A stretch of 64,000 bases of DNA from Cryobacterium inferilacus (GTDB lineage: Bacteria > Actinomycetota > Actinomycetes > Actinomycetales > Microbacteriaceae): assembly GCF_019599185.1 (NCBI RefSeq), contig NZ_JAIEUL010000001.1, forward strand, positions 248,001-312,000, written 5' to 3'. Under the pieces are notes generated by a model. That model was not told the DNA's origin. It saw nothing but the letters and a program-made list of their open reading frames with translations, and did not search any database. Of the stretch, positions 17,588 to 27,267 are shown piece after piece. Position numbers and translations under genes: made by a program. Within the stretch, counting starts at the first letter, position 1. The number at the start of each line of letters is the position of its first letter.

Positions 17588-17641
17588 GCTCACCCTGCAC
17601 GCCTGCCCGTACCGCCACACTCGATCAGGACCGGGAGAATC

Positions 17642-18061
17642 ATGACCGACTCAGCCGCCCTCAGCCGTCGAACCCTGCTCGTCGCCGGTGGCGCGGGCAC
17701 CGCCCTCGCACTCGCTGCCTGCGCCCCAGGCGAGAGCGGCACCGGCAGCACCGTCGAAGGCACGAGCACCCCCACCGAGGTCGCGCAGCTCAGCGACATC
17801 CCGGTCGGGGGCGCCATCGCGGTCATGCTGAACGGGGCGCAGATCGTCGTGTCGCAGCCCACCGCCGGCGAGGTGGTGGCCTTCAGCGCCATCTGCACCC
17901 ACCAGGGCTGCATCGTGGCGCCGGAGAAGAAGGGCCTCGCCTGCCCCTGCCACGGCTCGCTCTTCAACCCGGCCACCGGGGCCGTTCTGCAGGGTCCGGC
18001 CACCGACCCCCTCCCCGAGGTCACTGTCACTCTCGACGGCGACACGGTCCTCGCCGGCTAG
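17642..18061 (+). CDS. Rieske [2Fe-2S] Tat lipoprotein
   Basis: Small Rieske protein of 139 residues. The N-terminus has a twin-arginine segment SRRTLLVAGG followed by a lipobox LAAC, so it is probably exported folded through Tat and lipid-anchored outside the membrane. The cluster ligands are in CTHQGC and CPCHGSLF, the standard CxH...CxxH pattern with an extra cysteine in each half as in bc1-type Rieske proteins. It is not next to cytochrome bc1 genes, so it may serve as a stand-alone electron carrier; the partner is unknown. Confidence 0.9.
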   Translation: MTDSAALSRRTLLVAGGAGTALALAACAPGESGTGSTVEGTSTPTEVAQLSDIPVGGAIAVMLNGAQIVVSQPTAGEVVAFSAICTHQGCIVAPEKKGLACPCHGSLFNPATGAVLQGPATDPLPEVTVTLDGDTVLAG

Positions 18062-18090
18062 GTCCCCTCAGCCGCACCCGATCGCGAGCG

Positions 18091-18582
18091 TCACCTGCGG
18101 GTGAAGGCGGCCGTCGGCTCCAGGTAGGGGGCCCAGGCGGCCCGCTCGATCTCGTTGATCTTGCGGGGGCGCTGCGTTGCCGCATCCACCAGCACGATGG
18201 TCGTGGTCGCGCGCGCGTAGAGCTGCGCGGGCTCCTGCCCGGCCGGGCCATACACCTCGTAGCAGACGTCGAGGCTCGCCCCGCCGAGCTTGCCGATCCA
18301 CAACTGCACGTCGATGGGAGCGCGCAGGTACGGGATCGGCGCGAGGTATTCGATTTCCAGTCGTGCGATCAAGGTGAGCGTCGCCGCCCCCGGCCGGCCG
18401 TCGAGCACGGCGGTGCTCATCTCCGCACCGGCCACGACGGCGGCCGATCCGTTCGGCTCATCGTCCGCCCAGAACGCCTGGATGCGCGCCTCCTCGAGGA
18501 GGCGCAGCATCTCGGCGTTGTTGACATGGGCGTACGCGTCGAGGTCCGACCAGCGCAGCCGGATGGGGACGTGCAGCCGCAT
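18091..18582 (-). CDS. Acyl-CoA thioesterase, 4HBT hot-dog family
   Basis: Single hot-dog domain of 163 residues. RLRWSDLDAYAHVNNAEMLRLLEEAR is the classic 4HBT/YbgC-type region with the catalytic Asp and the following HVNN (given here in parts: RWSDLDAY, HVNNAEMLRLLEEAR). It probably cleaves short or aromatic acyl-CoA thioesters in the cytosol. The start lies 7 bases after the ettA stop, so it is the distal gene of that unit. Confidence 0.88.
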   Translation of the reverse strand: MRLHVPIRLRWSDLDAYAHVNNAEMLRLLEEARIQAFWADDEPNGSAAVVAGAEMSTAVLDGRPGAATLTLIARLEIEYLAPIPYLRAPIDVQLWIGKLGGASLDVCYEVYGPAGQEPAQLYARATTTIVLVDAATQRPRKINEIERAAWAPYLEPTAAFTRR

Positions 18583-18589
18583 CGGGCCC

Positions 18590-20272
<1,683 letters not shown>

Positions 20273-20277
20273 AGTGT

Positions 20278-20784
20278 TTACCAGTCTATTTGGCGCGTGG
20301 CTCCGACGAGACACGTTCCGGTTGCGAGCAGGGGGGCGATGACGCCGTGGTAGCCGCCGGAGGACGGTCCGTTCTGGCCGACGAGGCACTCTCCGTTGAA
20401 GCGAGTGGAGAACTGGATCGAGTCTGCCGGTTCGCCCTTGGTGGTCGTATCCGCGGTGACTTCGAGGCCGTCCTTGGCGAAACCGGCTGCCACGAGGGCG
20501 TCGATGATGGTGCGGCCTGGCGGGTTGGCCTCGGTCGCGATGGTCGACGCCACGACGGCGTCGAAGTAGGCGAGGTTCTCGGCGGCGGTGCCATCTGGGG
20601 TGAGAACGGGGGCGGCGGCCTCTGTCGGTGCCGGTGCCGTCGGTGACTCGCTGTTCACGGGCGTTGCGGGATCAGCGGTTGGAGCTCCGGCGCAGCCCGC
20701 CAGGCTGAGGCCGACGACCAGGCACGCGGCCCAGGTCACGGCGCCACGGCTGCTCCGAGTTCGTCCGGTGAATGTGCGGGCCAC
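20278..20784 (-). CDS. DUF6993-type secreted lipoprotein
   Basis: Predicted lipoprotein of 168 residues. A basic N-terminus (RTFTGRTRSSRG) and hydrophobic stretch end in the lipobox SLAGC, then a Pro/Thr/Ala-rich linker and a globular domain that matches the DUF6993 pattern (AYFDAVVAS, FAKDGLEVTAD, SIQFSTRFNGECLVGQ, LLATGTCLVG), with two conserved cysteines that could form a disulfide. Start is the GTG at 20784 with GGAGG six bases upstream; the longer open frame beyond it has no support. Function unknown; actinobacteria-specific. Confidence 0.85.
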   Translation of the reverse strand: MARTFTGRTRSSRGAVTWAACLVVGLSLAGCAGAPTADPATPVNSESPTAPAPTEAAAPVLTPDGTAAENLAYFDAVVASTIATEANPPGRTIIDALVAAGFAKDGLEVTADTTTKGEPADSIQFSTRFNGECLVGQNGPSSGGYHGVIAPLLATGTCLVGATRQIDW

Positions 20785-20830
20785 GCGCTGTCCTCCCCCG
20801 CGGCCGCGCGCTGCGGCCGAGAAGACGAGT

Positions 20831-21304
20831 CTAGGCGGACTGTGTTTCGGGATCGTGTTGCACGGGCTGGGGACCCTGCACGGGATCGGTGATTCCGCCG
20901 GCCTGGCCGCCTGCAGCGGGTTCGGAGTCGTTCTGTTCGGGCGCCGACGGCGCCGACCGGGTGAGCACGGTCGTTCCCCAGGCCAGGTTGTGGCCGACCG
21001 CATCGGCCTCCACCTCCACCGACGTCCCCGCCCGGTCCTGGTTCTCCCAGTCCCGGATGCGCAGCCGCCCGGTCACCAGAACGTGCTCACCCTTCTGCAC
21101 CGAACGCTCCACGTTGCTGGCCAGCTGCCGAAAGCTCGACACCGTGTACCAGTTCGTGTCGGCGTCCACCCACGCGTTTCGAGCCCGGTCGTAGCGGCGC
21201 TGCCGGCAGGCCAACCGGAACGAGGTGATGGCCAAACCGGAACTGGTGACGAGATGGCGGGGCGTGGTAGCCACGATGCCGGTCAAAACAATGGTGTCGG
21301 TCAC
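20831..21304 (-). CDS. ssb: Single-stranded DNA-binding protein (second SSB paralogue)
   Basis: OB-fold SSB of 157 residues: TDTIVLTGIVATTPRH at the N-terminus, FRLACRQRRYDRA, NWYTVSSFRQLASNV, VLVTGRLRIRDWE. It is more divergent than the housekeeping SSB (normally in the rpsF-ssb-rpsR operon) and the C-terminal tail ends DPETQSA rather than the acidic DDDIPF, so it probably lacks normal SSB partner recruitment. Likely role is in recombination or competence, by analogy with SsbB. GTG start at 21304 with AGGAG about 8 bases upstream; the frame beyond is not coding. Confidence 0.9.
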   Translation of the reverse strand: MTDTIVLTGIVATTPRHLVTSSGLAITSFRLACRQRRYDRARNAWVDADTNWYTVSSFRQLASNVERSVQKGEHVLVTGRLRIRDWENQDRAGTSVEVEADAVGHNLAWGTTVLTRSAPSAPEQNDSEPAAGGQAGGITDPVQGPQPVQHDPETQSA

Positions 21305-21533
21305 GGTGCTCTCCTGGCGGGTCAGGTGGACGGGAAGGGTCAACACAGGTGGAACGGTTCGCCGCGCGCCCCCGGCCAGTCCTCGTGCCGGGTTCGTGGT
21401 CGGGGACGCGCTGCAGATACTCTGATCCCGCGCCGGTCGCATCCGAACCCACCGGCGCAGACTGTGCGGAACCCGGCGCTGCACGGCGTGGGGAGGAGCG
21501 GCATCTGGTGGGCTTCCGCCGGAGTCCCGGACC

Positions 21534-21539
21534 TAGAGT
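21534..21539 (+). promoter_or_regulatory. -10 box for the aldo/keto reductase gene, leaderless
   Basis: TAGAGT ends six bases before the ATG at 21546. The GGAGG at 21493 is too far upstream to serve the start codon. Confidence 0.5.
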
Positions 21540-21545
21540 TGCTGC

Positions 21546-22553
21546 ATGACCTTCGACGCTGCAGAGAACCGTTATTCCGAGATGCCGTACCGCCGAACCG
21601 GGCAGAGCGGCCTGAAACTCCCCGCGCTCTCCCTGGGCCTGTGGCACAACTTCGGCCACGAACGCCCGATCGACACGCAACGCGGCATCCTGCGCCGTGC
21701 CTTCGACCTGGGCGTGACCCATTTCGACCTGGCCAACAACTACGGCCCGCCTCCCGGCTCCGCCGAGACCAACTTCGGCCGTATCTTCGCCGAGGACTTC
21801 CGCCCGTACCGCGACGAGATGATCATCTCCAGCAAGGCCGGCTACGACATGTGGCCGGGTCCGTACGGCGACTTCGGCTCCCGCAAGTACCTGCTGTCGT
21901 CGCTGGATGCCAGCCTCGGCCGTCTCGGCATGGACTACGTCGACATCTTCTACTCCCACCGCCCAGACCCCGAGACGCCGATCGAAGAGACCATGGGCGC
22001 CCTGGCGACCGCCGTGCAGTCGGGCAAGGCCCTCTACGCCGGAATCTCCAACTACACCCCAGAGCAGACCGTGGCCGCCTACGCCGCCCTGGCCGAGCAC
22101 AAGATTCCCCTCCTGATCCACCAGCCGCGCTACTCCATGTTCGACCGTCACATCGAAGACGGTCTGTTCCCGGTGCTCGAGAAGCTCGGCATGGGCAGCA
22201 TCGTCTTCTCCCCGCTGGCCCAGGGACTGCTCACCGACCGGTACCTCGGCGGCACCGTGCCCTCCGATTCGCGGGTCGCCACGAGTCGGTTCCTGAACGA
22301 GAACTCGCTCAGCGAGACCTATCTCGAACGAGCCAGGGCGTTGAACACCATCGCGGCCGACCGCGGCCAGACCCTCGCGCAACTCGCCGTGACCTGGATC
22401 CTGCGCCAGCCGCAGGTCACCAGTGTGCTCGTCGGCGCCAGCAGCGTCGGCCAGCTCGAACAGACCGTCGCCGCGCTCGAGGCGCCCGCGCTCGACGCCG
22501 ACGAGATCGCGAGCATCAAGCCATACGCGGTGCACGGCACCGGCATGAACTGA
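21546..22553 (+). CDS. Aldo/keto reductase, YghZ-like (L-glyceraldehyde 3-phosphate reductase type)
   Basis: NADPH-dependent TIM-barrel reductase of 335 residues. Catalytic tetrad regions are FDLANNYGPPPGSAE (Asp, Tyr), IISSKAGYDMWPGPYG (Lys) and IFYSHRPDPETP (His); the GPYGDFGSRKYLLSSLD block and QTVAALEAPAL end are typical of the YghZ/AKR14 group, which detoxifies methylglyoxal and L-glyceraldehyde 3-phosphate. The substrate is inferred from family only. Start is immediately downstream of a -10 box. Confidence 0.92.
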   Translation: MTFDAAENRYSEMPYRRTGQSGLKLPALSLGLWHNFGHERPIDTQRGILRRAFDLGVTHFDLANNYGPPPGSAETNFGRIFAEDFRPYRDEMIISSKAGYDMWPGPYGDFGSRKYLLSSLDASLGRLGMDYVDIFYSHRPDPETPIEETMGALATAVQSGKALYAGISNYTPEQTVAAYAALAEHKIPLLIHQPRYSMFDRHIEDGLFPVLEKLGMGSIVFSPLAQGLLTDRYLGGTVPSDSRVATSRFLNENSLSETYLERARALNTIAADRGQTLAQLAVTWILRQPQVTSVLVGASSVGQLEQTVAALEAPALDADEIASIKPYAVHGTGMN

Positions 22554-22579
22554 CCGCCAGCCAACCCCGGTGCCAGCGC

Positions 22580-22650
22580 GACTGGCCCCGCTCTGGACAA
22601 ATGGTCCCCGCACACCGGGACCATTTGTCCGCACGGTGCACAATCGCGGG
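22580..22650. repeat. Dispersed palindrome family B, copy 1
   Basis: A perfect 14-bp inverted repeat, ggacaaatggtccc (22595-22608) and its complement (22617-22630), with weaker outer complementarity. The same arrangement of gcggacaa/ttgtccgc and cggtg recurs at 38007-38070 and 44525-44592. It lies after the aldo/keto reductase stop. Confidence 0.75.
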
Positions 22651-22731
22651 TGGGGCGGGCGGGCGACAGCGGATGTCGGTGGTCGGACCTAGTCTGACGA
22701 CAGCCGCACCAGCCGACGTTTGGAGCACACC

Positions 22732-23040
22732 GTGATCACCCTGAGCACACAGCCCCGCCCCACCACCATCCCCGTCGCCTCCGCGGCCGGAGCCGCAAGC
22801 GTCGCCTCGGTCGGGGCCGTCGCGCACGCCTCCGGCCGGAACGCCGGGCCCACGCTGGTCAGCGTGCGGGACGGCCTGTGGCGGGTCGTCGACCGCACCG
22901 GCGCCGTTCTCGGCCACATCGAACGCCAGGCGCAGGCCGACGGCGACAGATACCTCGCCCGGCGCATCGTGCTGCCGAGCCGACGGATGGATCTGGGTGC
23001 GTTCTGGCGCATCGATGAGGCCGCGGACTGCTTCCGCTGA
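22732..23040 (+). CDS. Hypothetical protein, 102 residues
   Basis: Unrecognised small protein. The first 40 residues are Ala/Thr/Pro-rich; the C-terminal half (LVSVRDGLWRVVDRTGAVLG, ERQAQADGDRYLARR) looks like a small beta-rich domain. No signal peptide or membrane helix is clear. The GTG at 22732 is chosen over a TTG at 22720 because GGAG at 22722-22725 sits six bases before it. Composition matches the neighbours. Confidence 0.65.
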   Translation: MITLSTQPRPTTIPVASAAGAASVASVGAVAHASGRNAGPTLVSVRDGLWRVVDRTGAVLGHIERQAQADGDRYLARRIVLPSRRMDLGAFWRIDEAADCFR

Positions 23041-23079
23041 CCAGGGCCGACGACGGCAGGGCCCGACCGGCCGTCCCAC

Positions 23080-23085
23080 TATCCT
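23080..23085 (+). promoter_or_regulatory. -10 box for the EI24 gene, leaderless
   Basis: TATCCT ends six bases before the ATG at 23092. Confidence 0.5.
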
Positions 23086-23091
23086 GAGACG

Positions 23092-23925
23092 ATGTCGCCC
23101 CAGCCGGATCCTGCCCAGCCCTCCGCCGCCCCCGGCCCTGTGCACCGTGGCCTGATCCACGATGTGCTGTCGGGCGTTCGATTCCTGGGCCGGGGTTTCG
23201 GCATGTGGGTCACCTCACCGCGGTTGATGTTCCTCGGAGCGATCCCGGCTCTGCTGGTGGGCATCGTCTACCTGGCCGGAATCGTGCTCCTGATTGTGAA
23301 CCTCAACACCGTCGTGGTCTGGGCAACCCCGTTCGCCAACGCGTGGGCTGAACCACTGATCGTGAGCACCAGACTGGCCGCCGCCCTGGTCTTCGTGATC
23401 GTGGCCGCCCTGTTTGCGGTGTACACCTTCACCGCCGTCACACTCGTGGTCGGTGATCCGTTCTACGAACGCATCTGGCGCGACGTGGAGCAGCGGCTCG
23501 GCCATGCCCCCGCCGATCAGGAACAGAGCCTGCTGCGGGCGATCGGCCGCGGTATCGGCGACGGCATCCGACTGCTCATTCCCGCAATCGGCGTGGGCAT
23601 CCTCCTGCTGGCCTGCGGATTCATCCCCCTGGTCGGTCCGATCGTCGTCGCTACCGTCGGCGCCCTGGTCGGTGGCTGGTTGCTCGTGGTCGAACTCACG
23701 GGCTTCGCGTTCGACGCCCGTGGCTTCACCCTGCGGCAGCGCCGGGCGGCCCTGCGCTCCCGACGCGCCGTCGCGGTCGGCTTCGGCGCGGCGTCCTACC
23801 TGATTTTCCTCGTACCGTTCGCGGCCATCGTGGCGATGCCCGCCGCCGTGGCAGGGGCCGCGATGCTCAGCCGGGACATCGTCGACAGGCTCCCTGCCGA
23901 CGGCCGGCCCGCTACAAAGAATTGA
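23092..23925 (+). CDS. EI24 domain-containing membrane protein (CysZ-like)
   Basis: Polytopic membrane protein of 277 residues in the EI24/CysZ family. The GVRFLGRGFGMWVTSPRLM start, a paired helix at residues 40-65, and the VGDPFYERIWRDVE segment between helices are typical. E. coli CysZ is a sulfate channel; actinobacterial EI24 proteins have no proven substrate, so sulfate is only a possibility. No cys genes are adjacent. The gene follows its own leaderless promoter. Confidence 0.85.
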   Translation: MSPQPDPAQPSAAPGPVHRGLIHDVLSGVRFLGRGFGMWVTSPRLMFLGAIPALLVGIVYLAGIVLLIVNLNTVVVWATPFANAWAEPLIVSTRLAAALVFVIVAALFAVYTFTAVTLVVGDPFYERIWRDVEQRLGHAPADQEQSLLRAIGRGIGDGIRLLIPAIGVGILLLACGFIPLVGPIVVATVGALVGGWLLVVELTGFAFDARGFTLRQRRAALRSRRAVAVGFGAASYLIFLVPFAAIVAMPAAVAGAAMLSRDIVDRLPADGRPATKN

Positions 23926-24010
23926 CTTGCGCGCTGCCGGCACCCGGATCGATTGCGGCGCGTATCCGGCCACGCCGTCACGGCTCCCGCTGATCGACCC
24001 ATTGGCGAGG

Positions 24011-24016
24011 TAATCT
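24011..24016 (+). promoter_or_regulatory. -10 box for the 24024 gene, leaderless
   Basis: TAATCT ends seven bases before the ATG at 24024. Confidence 0.5.
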
Positions 24017-24023
24017 TCCGCAC

Positions 24024-24737
24024 ATGCAGTGGTGGAATGATTTCGTAGACTGGTTCTCAGCGACCAGTACCCAGCCCGTGATTTTCAGCACCGTCGTGTT
24101 GATCGTCGCCGTTATCGTGGCCAGCGTGCTGGCCGCCTGGATAGCCCGCAGCGCCATCAAGCGTCTGCTCGCCCAGCACGATCGGGAACTCAAGTCCGCG
24201 GCCATCGGAACGATTGTGGACGCCGCGACCGAGGCCTCGGTCTGGAACTCCCTCACTCCGCAGGAGCAGGTGATGAACGACCGTGCCGTGGGCATGGCCG
24301 ACATCCAGGTGCGCCTGTTGCCGGTGAAGGGCTCCGCCCTGGCCGCCGACTGGGCCGCACATCAGCTCGCCGAGCTCAAGCGCACGTCGGCGACGTTCGG
24401 GTACCAGCTCGAGCCGGCACTGATCGAATTCCGGGACCGTCTGCTCGAATGGCAGAAGAAGCCGCACCGCGCGCGCAAGATCTTCCAGGACGACATCGAA
24501 CGGTGGAAGGCCCAGAACGCGTCATCGGAGAAGAACCTCCTCGCCGAACAGGATGCCTGGGTGGCCCAGCAGCACCACGACCAGTTCGCCGCGCCCGCCG
24601 CGAACACGGCGACCAAGGTGCAGCCGCTCGGCTACGTTCCCGCCGCGCCCGCCCCTGCGCCGTCCACGGAGACCCAGCGCCTCCTCGACGACGTGCAGGC
24701 CCTCGAGGTGCGCCCCGCACCGCTGCCGAACCCGTAA
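24024..24737 (+). CDS. Hypothetical membrane-anchored protein, 237 residues
   Basis: No named domain recognised. The N-terminus has one strong hydrophobic helix (about residues 18-42, VIFSTVVLIVAVIVASVLAA) followed by a long, charged helical cytoplasmic region with several Trp (LLEWQKKPHRARKIFQDD, IERWKAQNASSEKN), then a Pro/Ala-rich end. This is the layout of a membrane-anchored scaffold rather than an enzyme. It ends 17 bases before a bidirectional terminator shared with nadE. Confidence 0.75.
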   Translation: MQWWNDFVDWFSATSTQPVIFSTVVLIVAVIVASVLAAWIARSAIKRLLAQHDRELKSAAIGTIVDAATEASVWNSLTPQEQVMNDRAVGMADIQVRLLPVKGSALAADWAAHQLAELKRTSATFGYQLEPALIEFRDRLLEWQKKPHRARKIFQDDIERWKAQNASSEKNLLAEQDAWVAQQHHDQFAAPAANTATKVQPLGYVPAAPAPAPSTETQRLLDDVQALEVRPAPLPNP

Positions 24738-24753
24738 CAACCCCACGTACCAC

Positions 24754-24790
24754 CACAAGCCGGTCCGCTTTCGAGCGGGCCGGCTTTGTG
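24754..24790. terminator. Bidirectional terminator between the 24024 gene and nadE
   Basis: Stem arms 24754-24769 and 24774-24790 (agccggtccgct against agcgggccggctt, nearly perfect) lie between two convergent genes. Confidence 0.75.
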
Positions 24791-24819
24791 CGGTCTCAGC
24801 GTCCGGTGAGTGCGGCGGC

Positions 24820-25641
24820 CTACTTCCACCAGTCGTCGAAGAGGGATGCCGGCACACGGCGCTTGTGCTCCGTGCTCAGGTAGCGGCGTTCGATGGCCGA
24901 CGCCACCTCATCGTCGACGTGCTTGCCCTCGAGGAAGTCGTCGATGTGCTCGTACTGCATGCCGAGGTTGGCTTCGTCGGTCTGGCCGGGGTTGTCGTCG
25001 AGCAGGTCGGCCGTCGGCGCCTTGAGGTAGAGGTGCTCAGGGGCGCCCAGCTCCACGAGCAGGGCGCGGCCCTGCCGCTTGGTGAGGCCGGTGAGCGGCA
25101 ACAGGTCGGCGCCGCCGTCACCGTACTTGGTGAAGAATCCGGTCACGGCCTCTGCGGCGTGATCCGTGCCCACCACCAGCAGCCCGGCCGATCCGGCGAG
25201 AGCGTACTGGGCGATCATCCGGGCGCGTGCCTTGACGTTGCCCTTGTCGAAGTCGGGTAGCGCGGTTCCGGTGCTGTCGGCGAACTCGTCCTCGAAACCG
25301 TCAACGGCGCGCTGGATGTTGAAGGTGAGGTGAGCCTGCGGGGCAATGAACTCCAGCGCCAGCTGTGCGTCATCTTCGTCGCGCTGCACCGCATAGGGCA
25401 GCCGCACGGGCACGAACGAGACCGCGTGCCCCTCGATCGTGAGTTCTTCGATCGCGAGCTGGCACAGCCGCCCGGCCAGGGACGAGTCCTGGCCGCCGCT
25501 GATACCGAGGATCAGACCCTTCGCTCCGCTGGCGAGCAGGTAGTCCTTGAGGAAATCAACCCGGCGGCGGATCTCGGCGGCGGGGTCGATGGACGGTGTC
25601 ACGTTCAATTCCGCGATGATTCGCGCCTGGAGTACTCGCAT
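24820..25641 (-). CDS. nadE: NAD+ synthetase, ammonia-dependent
   Basis: Last step of NAD biosynthesis: amidation of nicotinate adenine dinucleotide using ammonia and ATP. 273 residues, the length of the glutaminase-free form. The PP-loop ATP motif is [14 protein letters not shown]; other conserved blocks are [54 protein letters not shown] split here, and [11 protein letters not shown] -10 box lies six bases before the ATG. Confidence 0.95.
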   Translation of the reverse strand: MRVLQARIIAELNVTPSIDPAAEIRRRVDFLKDYLLASGAKGLILGISGGQDSSLAGRLCQLAIEELTIEGHAVSFVPVRLPYAVQRDEDDAQLALEFIAPQAHLTFNIQRAVDGFEDEFADSTGTALPDFDKGNVKARARMIAQYALAGSAGLLVVGTDHAAEAVTGFFTKYGDGGADLLPLTGLTKRQGRALLVELGAPEHLYLKAPTADLLDDNPGQTDEANLGMQYEHIDDFLEGKHVDDEVASAIERRYLSTEHKRRVPASLFDDWWK

Positions 25642-25647
25642 AGGACG

Positions 25648-25653
25648 AATCTA
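25648..25653 (-). promoter_or_regulatory. -10 box for nadE, leaderless
   Basis: TAGATT on the minus strand ends six bases before the ATG at 25641. Confidence 0.55.
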
Positions 25654-25705
25654 TCAAGTCCGCCCGGGCTGAGGGGTTCGCGGAACCGGCACCTCCTCTG
25701 GCAGT

Positions 25706-25738
25706 AAAAAACCCCGCCGGCGTTGGCCGACGGGGTTT
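25706..25738 (-). terminator. Intrinsic terminator of the tRNA-Arg gene
   Basis: GC-rich hairpin (accccgccggc / gccgacggggt) followed on the minus strand by a run of six T, immediately 3' of the tRNA-Arg. Confidence 0.85.
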
Positions 25739-25743
25739 CGCTG

Positions 25744-25816
25744 TGCCCCCGGCAGGATTCGAACCTGCGACAAAGAGATTAGAAGGCTCCTGCTCTATCC
25801 CCTGAGCTACGGGGGC
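25744..25816 (-). tRNA. tRNA-Arg (anticodon TCT)
   Basis: 73-base cloverleaf on the minus strand: acceptor stem GCCCCCG with CGGGGGC, D-arm GCTCAGGGGATAGAGC, anticodon loop CTTCTAA giving TCT, T-arm GCAGGTTCGAATCCTGC, discriminator A. The C-T mismatch closing the anticodon stem is seen in other actinobacterial tRNA-Arg(TCT). CCA is not encoded. Confidence 0.96.
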
Positions 25817-25913
25817 GCATAGCGCTTCAACGTTACCGCAATCAGGCCGCCCGCCTAGGCGACATCCGCGCCGCGGGTGTCAGCGCGTCAACGGCGGGGT
25901 GAACGTCTCGGTG

Positions 25914-26174
25914 TCAGAGGGCCTTCGCTGTGGCCACGAGAACCTGCGCCAGGGTGGGAACGCCCGCTGCCCGGAACACTTCCTCGCCGGCGGTGTTGCG
26001 CACGATGATCGTCGGAGTGTTGCGGATCCCGGCGGCCTCGGCGGCCGCATTATCGTGCGCCACGTCGTATTCGCGCACCGTGGCGGCGGGCACCAGCCGC
26101 TCGACCTCGGCGAGGATCGCCCTGGTCTGCAGGCACGGCTCGCAGAACGCCGACGAGAAGAAGATCAGTTCCAT
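25914..26174 (-). CDS. Glutaredoxin/thioredoxin-fold protein, 86 residues
   Basis: Small redox protein with FFSSAFCEPC, a CEPC active site at residues about 11-14, then the cis-Pro segment NTPTIIV. This is the short NrdH/glutaredoxin-like actinobacterial form. It may reduce disulfides with thioredoxin reductase or mycothiol; partner unknown. Its start overlaps the end of the upstream SCO4848-type gene by 10 bases, so translation is coupled. The longer frame upstream is not coding. Confidence 0.85.
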   Translation of the reverse strand: MELIFFSSAFCEPCLQTRAILAEVERLVPAATVREYDVAHDNAAAEAAGIRNTPTIIVRNTAGEEVFRAAGVPTLAQVLVATAKAL

Positions 26175-26395
26175 GACGCCCCGTTCACGAGGGCGATGAC
26201 GGCGACGACGGCGGACACGGCGGCCAGCAGGAGGGACACGCCCACCAGGATCGCGTGTACACGGAGGAATGTCGTCGGTTTGCCCGACGCGTCCCTGGCC
26301 CGGGCATCCTGGCTGACCCGCTTGTAGAACCGGGGCCAGACCACGACGTTCCACACGGCGTTGAGCAGGAGGAGGATAGCGAGTGTCGTAAGCAT
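26165..26395 (-). CDS. SCO4848-type small membrane protein
   Basis: 76-residue protein with two membrane helices: LTTLAILLLLNAVWNVVVW at the start and HAILVGVSLLLAAVSAVVAV near the end, joined by a short charged loop (PRFYKRVSQDARARD). Size and the PRFYKRVSQD...FLRVHAILV layout match the SCO4848 family of actinobacterial membrane proteins, whose role is unknown. A GTG directly before the ATG is an alternative start. Confidence 0.75.
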   Translation of the reverse strand: MLTTLAILLLLNAVWNVVVWPRFYKRVSQDARARDASGKPTTFLRVHAILVGVSLLLAAVSAVVAVIALVNGASWN

Positions 26396-26446
26396 CACGG
26401 TAAGTCTACGAGCCGGCCGCCGGGGTGAGCTGTCGGGGCCCACCGC

Positions 26447-26452
26447 TAGACT
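26447..26452 (+). promoter_or_regulatory. -10 box for orn, leaderless
   Basis: TAGACT ends six bases before the ATG at 26459. Confidence 0.55.
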
Positions 26453-26458
26453 CGGCCC

Positions 26459-27079
26459 ATGACAAACAGCAGTGACCGGTTGGTATGGATCGACTGTGAA
26501 ATGACCGGGCTCGACCTGAACAATGACGAATTGGTCGAGATTGCCGTGGTCGTCACAGACTTCGACCTCAACATTCTCGATCCGGGTCTCGACATCGTGA
26601 TCAAGCCCGACGCGTCGGCCCTGGAGAACATGGGCGAGTTCGTGCGGAACATGCACACCTCCTCCGGCCTGATCGAGGAGATCCCGCACGGCGTGAGCGT
26701 GGCGGAGGCCGAGTACCAGGTGATCGAGTATCTGCTCCGGTTCGTGCCGGAGGATCAGCGCGCTCCCCTGGCCGGAAACTCGATCGGCACCGACCGGGCC
26801 TTCCTGGCCCGGTACATGCCGCGGCTCGACAAGCAGCTGCACTACCGCAACGTGGACGTCTCCTCGATCAAGGAGCTGGCCCACCGCTGGTTCCCCCGTG
26901 CGTACTTCAACGCGCCGGCGAAGGACGGCGGTCACCGCGCCCTGGCCGACATTCTCGAGTCGATTCGCGAGCTCGCCTACTACCGCAAGAGCGTGTTCGT
27001 AGCCGACCCGGGGCCCACCAGTGCCGAAGCAAAATCGCACGCAACGGCCGTAGTGAACAACTTCACCTCAAACGTGTAA
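26459..27079 (+). CDS. orn: Oligoribonuclease
   Basis: DEDDh 3'-5' exoribonuclease that finishes RNA decay by degrading 2-5-mers, including pGpG from cyclic-di-GMP turnover. [29 protein letters not shown] and [16 protein letters not shown] carry the four acidic residues and the His. 206 residues, slightly longer than E. coli Orn at the C-terminus. Leaderless start likely. tRNA-His follows 45 bases downstream. Confidence 0.95.
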   Translation: MTNSSDRLVWIDCEMTGLDLNNDELVEIAVVVTDFDLNILDPGLDIVIKPDASALENMGEFVRNMHTSSGLIEEIPHGVSVAEAEYQVIEYLLRFVPEDQRAPLAGNSIGTDRAFLARYMPRLDKQLHYRNVDVSSIKELAHRWFPRAYFNAPAKDGGHRALADILESIRELAYYRKSVFVADPGPTSAEAKSHATAVVNNFTSNV

Positions 27080-27124
27080 TACAATTCTTGAGTTGCCTTC
27101 TTCACCGTAAGGATGCAACACATG

Positions 27125-27200
27125 GTGGGTATAGCTCAGCTGGTAGAGCGCCTGGTTGTGGTCCAGGAGGTCGCGGGTTCAAGCCCCGTTACTCACCCCA
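27125..27200 (+). tRNA. tRNA-His (anticodon GTG)
   Basis: Cloverleaf with acceptor GTGGGTA pairing TACTCAC, D-arm AGCTCAGCTGGTAGAGC, anticodon loop TTGTGGT giving GTG, T-arm GCGGGTTCAAGCCCCGT, and encoded CCA at 27198-27200. The base before (G27124) can supply the extra 5' G-1 needed for HisRS, opposite discriminator C27197. Confidence 0.96.
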
Positions 27201-27206
27201 ATGAAT

Positions 27207-27240
27207 GAAAGTCCCGGTCGCGGAAGCGGCCGGGACTTTC
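27207..27240 (+). terminator. Terminator after tRNA-His
   Basis: Near-perfect 15-bp stem (gaaagtcccggtcgc / gcggccgggactttc) with a GGAA loop, seven bases after the tRNA CCA end. Confidence 0.85.
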
Positions 27241-27267
27241 TTCGTCAACCCGTGCCATGCTGAACGG

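Noticed and set aside
27088-27114. Possible TTGAGT / TAAGGAT promoter for tRNA-His
   Set aside because: The spacer is about 14 bases, too short for a normal promoter; kept out of the annotation.
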